64,000 bases of DNA. Origin: Erodium maritimum. Taxonomy: Eukaryota > Streptophyta > Magnoliopsida > Geraniales > Geraniaceae. Below the pieces are notes generated by a model. The model made no database searches, was not told the origin of the DNA, and saw nothing but the letters and a program-made list of their open reading frames with translations. The position numbers were made by a program, and so were the translations under genes. Position 1 is the first letter of the stretch; each line of letters opens with the position of its first letter. The stretch lies in contig OY997588.1 of assembly GCA_963921825.1 (NCBI GenBank), positions 125,333,203 to 125,397,202 of the forward strand, in the 5' to 3' direction. Below are positions 36,240-47,235 of the stretch, piece after piece.

Positions 36240-39200
36240 CTAGTGAAAAGTGAGGCTTGGGCGAGTGGAGGAATATTGCAGGTAGGCGATGGGAGAGCCT
36301 TCGCTGCTGATAGAATACTCTCCATGCCACGCGTCCTGAACTTGTGCCGCGAACTGCAAGTTCCATATCACGTCCTCAACAGAAGGTCTATCCTTGGCAT
36401 CCTTGCGCAGACACCTGGCGCAAATCTCCATCATCGTTGTCAGCGATTGATCTGAGCATGACCTCTGAACTGCTGGATCAACCATGCTCCTCCTCTCTCC
36501 TTCTGCTGAAACATTTGCTTCTAACTACGTACACGTGTTTACAAGTAATACATTACACAGTTAATACTGTTAGAGATACATCAATTCATATATATGTGTA
36601 AGTGTAGAATTAGTTTGGCCAACAGATATATGAACAGAACTTGCCTGAACTCCTACTGCTTCGACTTCATATTTGGAATTGAATGGCCTTCCTACAATCA
36701 TTTCAAGAAGTATGACTCCTAAATCGTAGATATCAGTTTTATCCTCATGCTTCTCCCTGCAGATTATTTGAAGTCAACAACATTAGAGCTCAGTTATATA
36801 TAGGGTTAGTTCCAAATAATTATTACCTACTATACGTTTTTTTTGTACATAATAATCCACAACTTTAAACTTAGCAAAATGGCAAGATAGCTATTTTCGC
36901 CAAAGATGACGAAAATGCCCTTGACCCTAATTACCTAAGAGCATTTTCGTCAATTTTGGTGAAAAATAACAATATGTATTTTCTTGAAAGTTTTAGAGAT
37001 TTGCGCAATAATGATCAGCAACTAACCCTTAATCCCTTATATATAATCTCAAATGCACTGACAATCATTTCACAAATTTTTCTAGAAAATCTCGGTTAGG
37101 TAAGTTTACATGTACAATACAAACCTTGCATTATCAGATGGTTCTCTTGCCCCATTAGAAGCTGTTCTATGACCATCCTGCAAGAGAAAGTAGAGCTCAG
37201 CACAATTTCAACACAGCCGAAACCATCAGAATAAAAAGTGATACATAAGTCCATACCTTTCCTAAATACTCTGCAAGCAAAGGCAGGTTATAGCTGCTAA
37301 CTTTTGCAACAAGGTTCTGATCAAGCAAAACATCTGTCATCTTCAGATTGTTCGAATACACACCTGGCACGATCCCCGTGTGTAAGAACTGGATTCCTTT
37401 CGCTACCCCTAATGCAGCACCGATTCGTACTGCCCATGGAAGAGCTTGTCTTGCATGTCCCTCTGCCAAACAGGATATGAGACCCTAAGTGTGAGTCTTT
37501 TCAAGATTGATGTATCAAGTATGAACTCAATAGTACGTTAAGTAGAAATAACATGTGGGTGTACAAATGGTTTTTTACCAGATATCCAACTCCTTAACGT
37601 TCCATTTGGCACATATTCGAAAACTAGAAATATTCTGCTGACGCTTGAATCATCCAAGTAGCATTCAAAGCAATGGCCAAGCGCACTGACGAGATGGAGA
37701 TGTCTGAGTTTGGATATGAGTTCTATGTGCTGCATAAAGCTCTGGGTGTTTTGGCTTCTCTTCATCTTCAAGCACCTAATAGCAACAAAGGAACCATCTT
37801 TCAACTGACCTCGGTACATCTGACCAAGAGAACCTTCCCCCATGAAAGCGGATGTGTCAAAGTTGTTGGTAGCTTCCTCGAGCTCTTCCAGTGAGAAGTA
37901 TCTGTAAGGTGCGAGCCCAACTCCTCCCATTTTCATACTTTGTGATACATATCCTTCAGGAGAAGATCAAAATGTCAACACTCTACACATCAAAGTAAAG
38001 GTGAGTGAGAGTGGAATTGAAAGTGGAAGAGAGAGCTTACTTGAGTCAGACACTATCTTTGTGGCATATCCAGCTGATGCATGCTCTGATATCAATCTCG
38101 TTGGCTGTTTCTCAACACTTTTCTTGTCCTTCGATCTTCTGATGAACAAGAACACAAGTCCAACAAGTGCTACTGCAACAATGATCCCACCAGCTATACT
38201 CAATCCAAGTACAGCTCTAGCACCTTGTTTTTGCTGATTTCTTCGAGGTATGATTCCCACCGCTAAGGCTTCATTGTTGCAAGATGAAAAAGGATGCTGA
38301 GTTCGATCTTGATCTCCCAAGGCAAAGCAGTTTCTTGCATACAAAGCAACCCGGTCCTTAGAACCCGAAACAAGGCAGCTTGGTAAGCTTCCACTCAAGA
38401 GATTCGAAGACAGATCAACAAACTCAAGTCCCATGTTGCAGGATAGATTTTTAGACAGCTTGCCAGTGAGTCTGTTTCCAGCAATGTTGAGGTAACGTAT
38501 GTAAGGCAGAGACAGCAATGACTGTGGGAACGGCCCCACAAACGAATTGGAAGAGATATCGAACCGCTGAAGCTGGTAAAAGGAGCTGACATCAGCTGGA
38601 ATGGCGGATCTGAACCTGTTCTTGCTCAGTACAAGAGTGACAACCTTGTTACCAAGTTGTGGGAACTGAGGGCCGAGAGCATTGTCTTCCAAGTCAAGCA
38701 CTTGGAGATTGGTCAAGCTGCTAAGATCAGGCAATTGTCCATAAAAGTGGTTGCTAGAAAGAGCAAGAACCCTGAGGTTCACTAAACTGCTTAACCAATC
38801 TGGTAATGTCCCGTTGAGCGAGTTCCTCCTCAAGCTCAAGACAGCTAAACCAGAGAGCGAAGAACTCACCCAATCTGGAAGCTCCCCGACGAACATGTTA
38901 TCATCAAGAATTAGTGTTTGGAGGCTCACAAGAGAGGAAAAACCTCTGGGAATTCCCCCATAAAGAAAATTTGAGCTCATGTTAACAATTTCTAACGATG
39001 ATAAGCGAGCAATTTTCTTAGGAATTGGGCCCCAGAGTCCTAGAGACACCAATGTGAGGACTTTAAGGTCAGGAAGCTTAGTCAGAGCTGCTACAAAGGA
39101 GTGCATGGAGAAGTTCTGAGGCAACATGGGAGCTCTGTGGTGCCCAATTATGTGCAGCTGAGATATGCTTTGGTTGTAGCATACAATGGTTAAGTATGAA

Positions 39201-39379
39201 CTGGGTTCGGTGTTGCAGAAATCTGTTTTGTTGTTCCAGGTGCTGAGCATGGCTGGGAAGTTGAGAATTTGTTGGATCTTCAGAAGGGACTGGGATTGGG
39301 AGGATCTTAGTTGCTCTGAGGGATGGGTTGAGAGCAAAACAATGGCAACAAGTAGGAAAAAGGACTTGTGTGAAGCCAT
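36240..39379 (-). CDS. LRR receptor-like pseudokinase, At3g03770 group (6 exons)
   Basis: A plasma-membrane receptor-like protein annotated in Arabidopsis as a probable inactive LRR kinase; its ligand is unknown. Exons on the minus strand: 39379-38041, 37953-37579, 37462-37257, 37177-37125, 36756-36641, 36505-36240. They total 2355 nt, or 784 residues, with GT-AG borders. The signal peptide is at about 1-23. A Cys-pair cap (DFCNTEPSSYLTIVC) precedes about nine LRRs (roughly 100-345) with GxIP repeats. A membrane segment lies at about 389-412, then a basic juxtamembrane stretch and a kinase-like domain (about 470-765). Catalytic residues are lost: the VAIK lysine is Arg (VAIRCLK), the HRD loop reads PGVYSNNLKMTD, and DFG is replaced by SYN. 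The SSYNLP phrase is conserved in this subfamily, so pseudokinase status is ancestral, not decay. The frame is intact. Confidence 0.93.
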
Positions 39380-40629
39380 TGGTGTGATTTATGAAGCAAG
39401 ATTCAGATTCAATGGCTCTTCAAGGAGTACTGAACTGGGTTACTTCTTGTCAGAGCTTAATGTTTCGATCTATGGTCTGGTGGTGACCTTAAACGGTTCT
39501 CATTGACTAAAGCTTCAAATACCCATTTCAGATTGATGCTCTGCAAGCATAACCAGATGTAATAAGAGGGCAAATTCACAATATGCACTACAATTTAGTG
39601 AAGAACAGACCAGTTTTAGGTTAATTAGATTTTTCTGTTGTGCAATTTTATACAGATATGAATGTTAGAGATAAAATAAGCCTATTCAAAATATACAGAG
39701 TATATATCACAGAGTTTGACTTTATTCAAACTCTGATAAATAAGCCTATTCAAAATATACAGAGTATATATCACAGAGTTTGAGTTTATTCAAACTCTGA
39801 TACAATCTTATCTCTAACAATGAACAAGTTCTCAGTTCATGGGAAGCTTACCTATCTCTGAGCTGAATGCAGCAAAACTGCAGCTCCAGCTGAACATCTG
39901 CATGCAACAAAGCAACCAAATCAAACACACAAAAAAGTGATGCCAATAGGTAGAGGAACAGCAAAGATTCAATTTTTGAACCAACCCACCAGAAATCACA
40001 TATGAATTGACTCTGACCAACCCACATTCAGAGAGCTCTCAACCAGTTGAAAGAACCCAGTTGTGGCTCTGTAATGAAAGACAAGAATTATCAATCCCAA
40101 CAAAGGGCTTCTCACTTCTCAGTATGTGAGTGACACAGTAGAGAAGATAAGAGAGGAGAGGGTAGCTTCAATGGGTCAGAGAGAAGTACAAGTTAGTGGC
40201 AGGTTTTAAGAAGCGTCAAAAACACAGAAAATGATCTGTAAACTGCAGCAACCGGTCAATATTTTTATGTTTTTGAAACTGCAAAACACTAAATTAATAA
40301 AGTCATGAGAAAAGTAAAAGCAAGATTCTTGGAGGAGAGTGAAGTAGAACCCTTTATTCTCTGTTTCATGTTTCTGGATCTCAGTGTAGCAAATCTTCAT
40401 TAACCTTCTAATCTTGCTTAGATTTATTTAGCTTTCAAGTTCATGTGAAAGTGAAACACCAGAGTGTAAATGTGAAGCTTTTGCTGTCAGATAGTGAGGT
40501 GGGCTCTGGATTCAGTCAGCTGACAGTGACAATCCACATACTTTGGTATGCTGCTGTCGGTTGCTTTTGGAGCCTTTTCTTCTATCTAATCTTAGCAAGA
40601 TTAGACCAAGGACATATATTTTTGTGATA
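39380..40629. promoter_or_regulatory. Upstream region of the LRR pseudokinase gene
   Basis: This is presumed promoter and leader of the minus-strand gene, with possible 5' UTR introns. No coding region is supported. It contains the small inverted-repeat element at 39664-39818. It ends at the LINE target duplication, which starts at 40630. Confidence 0.4.
39664..39818. mobile_element. Small inverted-repeat element with an internal duplication
   Basis: GTTAGAGATAA at 39664 is matched by its inverse TTATCTCTAAC at 39808-39818. Inside, a unit of about 64 bp occurs twice in tandem. It contains AAGCCTATTCAAAATATACA and ends in the palindromic phrase CAGAGTTTGANTTTATTCAAACTCTG. It is probably a MITE in the promoter region of the LRR gene. 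No convincing target duplication was found. Confidence 0.6.
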
Positions 40630-40823
40630 CAACATCACATATGAATACTTCTTCTTTTTTTTTTATCAGCAAAAAAAATAATTTTATTCCACCCAAAGCA
40701 ACAAACTCCAGAGGAAAAATACAAACGGGGAAGAAGAAAGAGAAACGACCAAAGAAGACAAGAGCAATTTGCCGAGGCTAACAACGAAACTAAATTAGAC
40801 AAGATTTTGAAAAAGCTTGATAG

Positions 40824-41311
40824 CAATGTTGTAAAAATCCCCGCCTGGAGGCGCCTAGGCCCCCAGCCTAGGCGCTGAAATGGGCTCTGCCGACCCGATT
40901 TATTCTCCTAAGGCGCTCCTGGCCGTTTGGGCGGAAATGACCAATTAATCCCCGATTCGGCCGATTAATTACCGCCTGGCCGATTAATTGAGCGGGTCGG
41001 TCAAACGCCGGGTCGGATTTGTAGTTAAAAAACAGTATCTAACCTTCTACAAACCAAGTGAAACCATAAAATTATGCTAGTTGATAGTCATACTTATTGA
41101 TATTCTTTTAAGAATTGTATGATAGTTTAAGTTTAATAGAATATTATGTTTTTATTATACTTAATGTTCGATATTATTAATATTTTTTATATAGTATAAT
41201 ATAAATTTTGATAATATAATATAAAACAATAAAAAAAAAATCCGATTAATCCCCGCCTAGCGCTTAGGACCCCTTCTCGCCCGACTAACGCCTAACGTTT
41301 TTTACAACCTT
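40824..41311. mobile_element. MITE with 9-bp target duplication (Mutator-like), nested in the LINE
   Basis: 488 bp. Ends are CAATGTTGTAAAAA and the inverse TTTTTTACAACCTTG. GCTTGATAG is duplicated exactly at 40815-40823 and 41312-41320. Subterminal parts are palindromic around CGCCTAGGCG and GATTAATCCCCG. The centre is AT-rich with no ORF. A 9-bp duplication is the hallmark of Mutator-superfamily elements. The LINE ORF1 frame continues on both sides. Confidence 0.85.
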
Positions 41312-41320
41312 GCTTGATAG

Positions 41321-43067
41321 TGTCTTTATCATTGCCCGAAGAGGTGAAGCCCAAAGACTTGCACAGATCCCAAGCCCGCTTTGCTTCCGATTTTTTGCGA
41401 AGAGAACGAGAAGGACTAACATCTTTGGGCTTATTTAAAAGCTTAAGACGGTCTTTCCTAACTCGTTTATTTTTCTTCTTAGCTCTAGGTAAACGAGAAG
41501 CGGGATGGGCTGCAGGGGAGTGAATGTCAACAATAAAAGACGAGAAGGATGGCAACGCGTCTGCGGAGGAGGGAGGCCTGTACCCCAAGGAGGTGTCTAA
41601 AGCTGCAGAAATGGGCTTGGGCCCGAGACTTTGAGTAGATTGCTGCAGAGGAAGAAGCGAAGCCGCAAGTGGGCCTGAAAGCTGGCTGGGTCGAGCCACA
41701 GACTCCAGGCCCAAAGCGTCTTGGGAGATGGAGCGATCATTAACTGTAGATAGGGGCTGTGCGTTGACCGAGATATCGGGAGAAGGAGAGCTGTGCGCGA
41801 CAGGCTTCTCGGGACAGTTGTGCATCGAAGGCGAAACGGCGAGGCTTGGCGCAGATTCCGAAGGGGCAACCTCGGGAAGATGATTCACCGCCGGCGAGAT
41901 GGACCCGTCCGAGCCAGCCTCAGATTCAATTTCGTCGAGATTAGAAGCTTGACGGTCCCGGGAAGCTACAACAAGGGGTGGCCGAAAGTTCCCAGACCAG
42001 CAAAAGGGGAAGCTCCGACCCCAAAATCCGTCCAGATCCGCCCCGTCGTCGTCCAAACCTATCTCCCCGTCCTATAAACCAACAGAACCCGCAGGGATGA
42101 GAGGTTGGACCTTGGGGACGAGATGGGAATCGAGATTAGAAGCCCGAATCTGAAAAGAGGAGCCATCTAAGTCAAGGTTGATTGTAACTTGATCAGGGGT
42201 CAGGCTTGGCGACCAGACGAGGATGAAGGCGAGATCGAGATGGGCAGAGGAGGAGGAGCAGGGGTGTATGGAGATTGGGATTCCCACGGTGGCTGCAAGA
42301 TTCTGAAGGGTTGCCCTCGACCACCCGGAAAGGGGAATTCCGGCGAAGGACTTCCATCGAAAGGATCCGCCGCCGAGCACGGACTGGACATCAGTGAAGA
42401 AGTCGACAAAACAAGAGCGCAGCTCAAACCAGTTGTTCGACTTAGCCTCAAGGAAGGCTCTAACAGAGATGAACGAGATCAAGAATGCTCTGTCGCCTAG
42501 CTCAGCCAAACGAACTTGTTTGCGCAGAGATGGGGAGAGATCCAACCAGATGGAGGAGGCGGAGCGACAGAAAGCCGACACACCAATGACTGAGGAAGCC
42601 ATCCGAGACAAACCACCAGGAATGGAGAAGCCCGAGCAGGAGCGCACTGCGCCAAAGGAAGCTGGAGGAGAGGGTAACAGAGTTTTCGACACCACGCCTT
42701 TGTAGGAACGGACGCCAGACAACGCCAACAAAGGACCGCAGTCATGAAGAGAAGAGGGAGCCGGAGTCTTACCGGAACCTCCACCTTGGCTGGCAGCAAA
42801 ATCGATAATGAGGCGGGACGAACCTAGCCAAGAACGATTTTTAGCTGCCAAAGCAGTCGAGGCCTCTTCCTTGCATCCAAAGAAAACGAAACCAAATCGC
42901 TTACCAGCCTTGGTCGGATTGGAGGGGATGAAGGCTCGGTTCACTGTTCCAAACTCAGAGAACAAGTCGAACAGTTGAGATTGAGAATAGCCTGAAGGGA
43001 GATTGCAGACGAAGAGGCGGGATGAAGGAGGGAACCAAGAAGGAAGCGGGACAGGAGGTTCTCTCAT
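41321..43067 (-). pseudogene. LINE ORF1 protein with N-terminal RRM, one in-frame stop
   Basis: The frame starts at 43067 and runs about 580 codons to the MITE. A few more codons and a stop lie beyond the MITE near 40785-40815. The RRM is at residues about 15-90: RNP2-like LFVCNL and RNP1-like KRFGFVFF. A second folded region (about 130-325) contains SIWLDLSPSLRKQVRLAELG and a WSRATLQNLAATVGIP phrase. Then comes a single TAG at 42074-42072 in the same frame, a Ser/Pro-rich disordered stretch, a basic patch RAKKKNKRVRKDRLKLL and an AWDLCKSLGF end. The protein is expected to bind the element RNA. One nonsense mutation and the MITE are the only breaks seen, so the insertion is fairly young. Confidence 0.85.
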
Positions 43068-43453
43068 TGCTTATCAGCCAACAGTTAAAACGGGCATACT
43101 TAATTTCCCCTTGATTTACACAGAAACACCTTTGCTTTTGTGTTAACACTAACCAGCAGGGAATGTTGCTCCAATTCAACATCACATATGAATACTATGT
43201 ATAATTTTATCATCCAAATAGTAATTTTTTATGTGTGATCTTGATGTTAAATTATTTTGTCTATAACGTTCTAAAGTAATAACAAAATAAAATCTAAGAA
43301 ATGATTAAATTTGTACTGTACTATGGGAAAAAAAGTTAGAAGAGAGAGAAGAAAATTTGGCTACCCAACTTATGTTTTTTTCTTTACGAGTTGAGTCAAT
43401 CATATGAATTATGAGGTTTACGAGATAGTTTGATGTGGTTATGAGTTGATTTA

Positions 43454-43817
43454 TTGAAAAACGACAAATACATACTTTTAAGTTGTCACGTTTTTCTGAC
43501 ATCTAGCCTCATGTTTTTTGTATCCAATACAAATCCCGATGTTTTCTTTTATGACAAATAGCCCTTGTCGTCAAATTTTCCATCCATTTTCGTAAATAAC
43601 TAATGGTATCTTCGTAATTATTTATAAGATAGGGTTATAATACTGAAAGATAGTTTATGGTATTTTCGTCTTTTAACAAAAACAAGACTAACAGAATTGG
43701 ACGACAGAGACTATTTGTCATAAAAGAAACATCGGAGTAGGTATTGGATACAAAAAAATATGAAAATCTGTATCAGAAAAACGCGACAACTTAAAAGTAT
43801 GTATTTATCGTTTTCCC
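43454..43817. mobile_element. MITE with about 45-bp inverted repeats
   Basis: The left end (GAAAAACGACAAATACATAC, then TTTTAAGTTGTCACGTTTTTCTGA) is mirrored at 43772-43817 (TCAGAAAAACGCGACAACTTAAAAGTATG... to TTTTCCC). The flanks TTGATTTA (43446-43453) and TTGATCTA (43818-43825) form a plausible 8-bp duplication with one mismatch, suggesting a hAT-type element. It lies about 100 bp before the pararetrovirus primer site. Confidence 0.7.
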
Positions 43818-43914
43818 TTGATCTAAACATATAATCTTAGAGGTCCGTCTCATAACAATAATCACCATTCTCCAACCATTCTTGTTCGTGTACGGCTAAA
43901 TGGTGGATGGCAAG

Positions 43915-43926
43915 TGGTATCAGAGC
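43915..43926 (+). other. Pararetrovirus tRNA-Met primer-binding site
   Basis: TGGTATCAGAGC followed by CTAAAAAGG. Caulimovirids number their genomes from this site. The viral reading frames begin right after it, which fixes the orientation and start of the integrated copy. Confidence 0.85.
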
Positions 43927-43941
43927 CTAAAAAGGAGAGAA

Positions 43942-44265
43942 ATGGATGAATATGTGTGGAGAGTAAATCAGAATGGAACTTACATAGACTTGCATAATGA
44001 AGAATACTATTCCTACCTAAAAAAGAAAATAACCAGCAATATATTTACAGATCATATGAGAATTCAATGCCTTGTTTGGGATTTATATGAATTCTTGGAA
44101 GAAATCATGAAAAGTGATTATGAATTTTATAAGACTCATAAATACACCATCTATATGTACTTAGAAAAGGCAGAACACATAAATGCTCTATTTATTAGAA
44201 GAATTAAAAAGGGAATTTTAGATTACAAATCTCCTAATAAATGGAAGACGAAATTAACAAAATAA
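43942..44265 (+). CDS. Endogenous pararetrovirus ORF1-like protein
   Basis: An open frame of 107 codons from ATG 43942 (ATG 43900 is in frame, but that start lies upstream of the primer site). It is rich in Tyr/Lys/Ile with an N-terminal acidic-aromatic start, and is the first ORF after the primer site. It resembles in position and size the small first ORF of badnavirus-like genomes, but I cannot assign a function from sequence. It overlaps the next frame by about 25 bases, a typical compact viral arrangement. It has no internal stop, unlike the neighbours. A viral relic; expression is unlikely. Confidence 0.55.
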   Translation: MDEYVWRVNQNGTYIDLHNEEYYSYLKKKITSNIFTDHMRIQCLVWDLYEFLEEIMKSDYEFYKTHKYTIYMYLEKAEHINALFIRRIKKGILDYKSPNKWKTKLTK

Positions 44266-44789
44266 GAAAGGCAGTAACAGAATTAGAAATGGAAGCTCCA
44301 GAACTTGTAAACGAAATAAGATTAGAAGAAACATTAATCCATGCTATAACATATAAAGAAGAATAAATAATATTTAATCAGACATTAATACTAATATCCC
44401 AAGTAATATATCAAGATTCAACACCTGAGTCACCAAAACATAAGGTAATAGAAATAATAAAATTGCTAAAGAATTTTATAGCCGGAGAAGACAAATTATG
44501 GTTTATAGAGGAAGGTCTAACCCATAATTCTTGGTTAAAACCTATAAGAGAAATGGAGATAGGATAAAGTTTTGGAATAAATGAAGAAGAAGATAACCTT
44601 AGAAGTGAACTAGAAAACATTCATAGAAGAATAAGAGAAATACTAAGAGTATCAGTAGATGAAGAATGAGAAGATGTAGAAATGGAAATAGATGAAGAAG
44701 AAAATGAAAACATAATAGAAAGAATAGTTAGATTGTATGATTTAAAGCTTGAAATAAAGACTATTGGATCCGGAGCCCTAGCAGCCTAA
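44241..44789 (+). pseudogene. Endogenous pararetrovirus ORF2 remnant
   Basis: The frame from ATG 44241 is Glu/Lys/Ile-rich and helical in character. It is interrupted by three in-frame stops (after 42 codons, near 44565 and near 44668) before its TAA at 44787. Helical, coiled-coil small ORFs upstream of the polyprotein are usual in badnavirus-like genomes. The function is not assignable. Confidence 0.55.
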
Positions 44790-44790
44790 G

Positions 44791-45066
44791 ATGGATTGAT
44801 TAAGACTAATAGCAGGAAAAGAGTGGGCGTATAATAGGGATATAAACCAGCATATAGAAAGCTACATAATTAGCTTAGAAATCATAGAACAAAAGGAAAA
44901 TACTATAAGAGTATTAAGACAAATACTCCGACAGAAGGATGAAGAGATATTAAAGCTACAAGAAGACAAGTTAATGGTAGACCCAAATAAAGAATTAGAA
45001 ATAAAACAATTAAATGGAATAATAACTAGACAACATGAACTAATAAACAACTTATTAAAAAGATAA
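44791..45066 (+). pseudogene. Endogenous pararetrovirus small coiled-coil ORF (virion-associated-like)
   Basis: ATG 44791 sits one base after the previous stop. The third codon is a stop, after which the frame is open for about 89 codons. Heptad-like spacing (IIEQKENTIRVLRQILRQKD, then EEILKLQEDKL) indicates a coiled coil. Its place just before the polyprotein matches the virion-associated protein of related viruses. The next ATG follows at 45069. Confidence 0.5.
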
Positions 45067-45068
45067 AG

Positions 45069-46076
45069 ATGGATAAAGGAAAAAATCAAGAGACTTACTA
45101 CCAGATGGACACATACGAGGGAGGATCCTCACAAACATTAAGCTTTAAACCAGAAACCTATCAAAAATCCAGAAAGAAGAAGAGGAGTTAGAAATAAAAA
45201 ATATATTTAAAACAGGCTGGTTTGATAGAACCAAAAACATAAGATACATAGCCCAAAAACATAAAAAGGTTATAGAAGCAACAAGTATAAATGGAAGAGC
45301 AAAAATCAGTTTGATCACTGAAGAGATAATTAAAAGAGAGATGAGCAAGTTATCTATTAGAGAAGCAAGAAGGTATAAAAATATATATTTTGGAGGAATA
45401 GAATTCACTATAAAAACATACTTCCAGAAAAACATAGATACACCAATACAAATATACATCGTAGATCACAGAATACAAGAGAACATACAAGACGCTTTGA
45501 TCACAGTGATAAAAGGGAACCTGATATATCAAAAACTGAAATTTGTGGTACAACTAGACTTCAGTATATCGATGAAAGAAGAGAACAAAAATAGAGTTTT
45601 AGCCCTTTATTATAAATCAGAAGGTATAAAAATGCCAGAAGGAAGTAAGATAATGAGTATAGAAACCAAGATGGTATACGCCCTAATAGGAGGACACAAG
45701 GTTACAAAACAACATGAAGAAAATATAATAGTTCCTAGAATATATCGAGACATACTAGAACAAATGCCACATAAAGAAAACTCAAGAATAATGATATCAG
45801 AAGAAATACGAATAGATTTCAGGACCAGAAGGATAGAAACCGCAAAGACTATAACAAAATTTGAAGGAAATAGACTAAGCTTTGGAAAAGAAACAAGACA
45901 ACCAAACCTATCGAGACAATTTAGTTCTCCAGGATACCTAAATTATTCGAGAACAGTAAACTTGATAGACAGCAAACCAAGTAGCCTAAAAGTACAAGTA
46001 ACTATAATAGAAGATAATATATCAAGAGATTGTATAGCAGAAGTCAACACAAGAGCAATCAAGAGCTTTATTCATA
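45069..46076 (+). pseudogene. Endogenous pararetrovirus movement protein, N-terminal part
   Basis: The frame opens at 45069, breaks by a frameshift around 45160-45190, and is then open to the retroposon border at 46076. The part from 45311 has the composition and length of a caulimovirid 30K-superfamily movement protein: a beta-rich core with the RRYKNIYFGGIEFTIKTYF block, then QLDFSISM and VYALIGGHKVTKQHEENI. This family forms tubules through plasmodesmata. Here it is interrupted by a 1.16 kb retroposon and so cannot be made whole. Confidence 0.7.
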
Positions 46077-47235
46077 GAAAGACCTGATCGTGTTCTCTCT
46101 CAAGGAAAAAAAAACTAACGCCTCTCCACAATAGATCTGCCAACGCCGCCGGTGGATGCCGGGGCTCCGGCCACGGGGCTGCCGGTGGCTCTCCTCTCCT
46201 ACCATCCGTTCCTCTTCTTCCACTTTTCACCGAGACTTTTCAGTCGCCCTCCTCCGAACTCGCCGTCCCGGCCTTCCCCTCTAGCCGGCTTCCATGGCTT
46301 CTCCGGCAGCTATGCTATGCCTCAGCCGTGCGTCGCTCTGGCCGCCATCTCCCACCCCTGCCAGCAGCCCCCCTTCCCCCGTGCTCCGCCTCTTACCCCT
46401 TCGCCGAATCCATCCTTGAGGGCTTCGCCCTAGCCAGATCTGCCGCCTCAGCAGCCAGATCTGCCGCCATGGGTCAGGCCGGCCAGCTCCGATGAAGGAT
46501 CTCCACCACTTCCGCCCCCCACCGTGCCCCTCCGCCGCCCTCAGTCCACCCCCATCTCCCTCCTTACTGGCCAGATCTGCCGGCGAATCTCCCCCCGCTG
46601 CGACGACAGTTGACCACAAGTACCCCGACAACGACGACAACTCGATTATCTCCGGCCGAGCCTCTTCGCCACGCTCCTTCTCCGGTCCGACGGTCAGACC
46701 TGCACCCAGTTTTTGTCGGAACACTGCAGTTGAAGCCGTTCAGCTATGCTCCTGCTTTTCGTGTTTACCCGACCAGGCCCGTGCATCAGCCCCTAGCGGA
46801 ACAGATCTGTATCCGTTTGCGCCATCCACCTCGTCCTGATCTCAAATACGGTTATCGGAGGGCGGCCATGAGTAGTTGTTGTTCGTCGTCGTTGTTTATT
46901 TTGTTTATTTTGTTGTATGTTTTTAGTATGTTTTTGTCTTGTTCTCCTTGTCGGATCTCGGATATCCAGCAAGTGGTAAATGCTGCCTTTGGTAGCGTGT
47001 CCGGTCGGGACTCTTTATCGGTAGATCCTTTCAGGAAGCCGATAAGGAAAATCGGCCTGGCAGTTGTTTGTTTTCTAGGCGCTGCGTCGCCTTTTTCAAG
47101 AGCTATTCATCTCGCTGGTCGTTTTTCGGGTTCCTGAGAACGACCGGTGGATGCAACGCTTGTACGGTTTGGTTTCTATTCGGTATGTAAGGTTTATTAA
47201 TTTATTAATAGATCTTTTCTTAAAAAAAAAAGAGG
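46077..47235 (+). mobile_element. Poly(A) retroposon (L1-type, non-autonomous) inside the movement protein
   Basis: 1159 bp flanked by an exact 10-bp duplication TTTATTCATA (46067-46076 and 47236-47245). The match extends to 14 bases with one mismatch. It ends in an A-run (about 47220-47231) after TTAATAGATCTTTTCTT, a typical plant LINE-type 3' end. Its body is strikingly GC-rich for this AT-rich viral surrounding in the first 800 bases and holds no recognisable retroelement protein. A 175-codon open frame at 46610-47137 has the pattern of untranslated GC-rich sequence and is not called as a gene. Confidence 0.8.

Larger units (their letters stand above)
40650..43176 (-). mobile_element. ORF1-only LINE (BNR-like, RRM type), complete insertion
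   Basis: Both ends are defined by an exact 20-bp duplication CAACATCACATATGAATACT at 40630-40649 and 43177-43196. The minus-strand 3' end has an A-rich tail after GCTGATAAAAAAAAAAG (about 40650-40675), as expected for target-primed reverse transcription. From the 5' end there is a leader of about 110 bp, one long ORF1 with an RNA-recognition motif, a short non-coding 3' part and the tail. There is no endonuclease/RT ORF2 at all. Excluding the nested MITE, the element is about 2.0 kb. RRM-type ORF1 is known from the BNR clade of plant L1 elements. Lack of ORF2 with perfect insertion marks implies mobilisation in trans. Confidence 0.88.

Noticed and set aside
36641-36660. Apparent GC-AG intron donor (CAG|GCAAGT) in the LRR gene
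   Set aside because: Using the GT three bases further downstream (GCAA|GTTCTG) restores the reading frame to the next exon, so an ordinary GT-AG intron fits better.
36803-37028. GGGTTAGTT ... AACTAACCC pair in an intron of the LRR gene as a possible MITE
   Set aside because: The inverted match is only about 9-15 bases and no target duplication was found. It is too weak to call.
46610-47137. 175-codon open frame in the retroposon
   Set aside because: It starts with a Thr run, is GC-rich and compositionally biased, and shows no recognisable domain. It lacks support as a gene.
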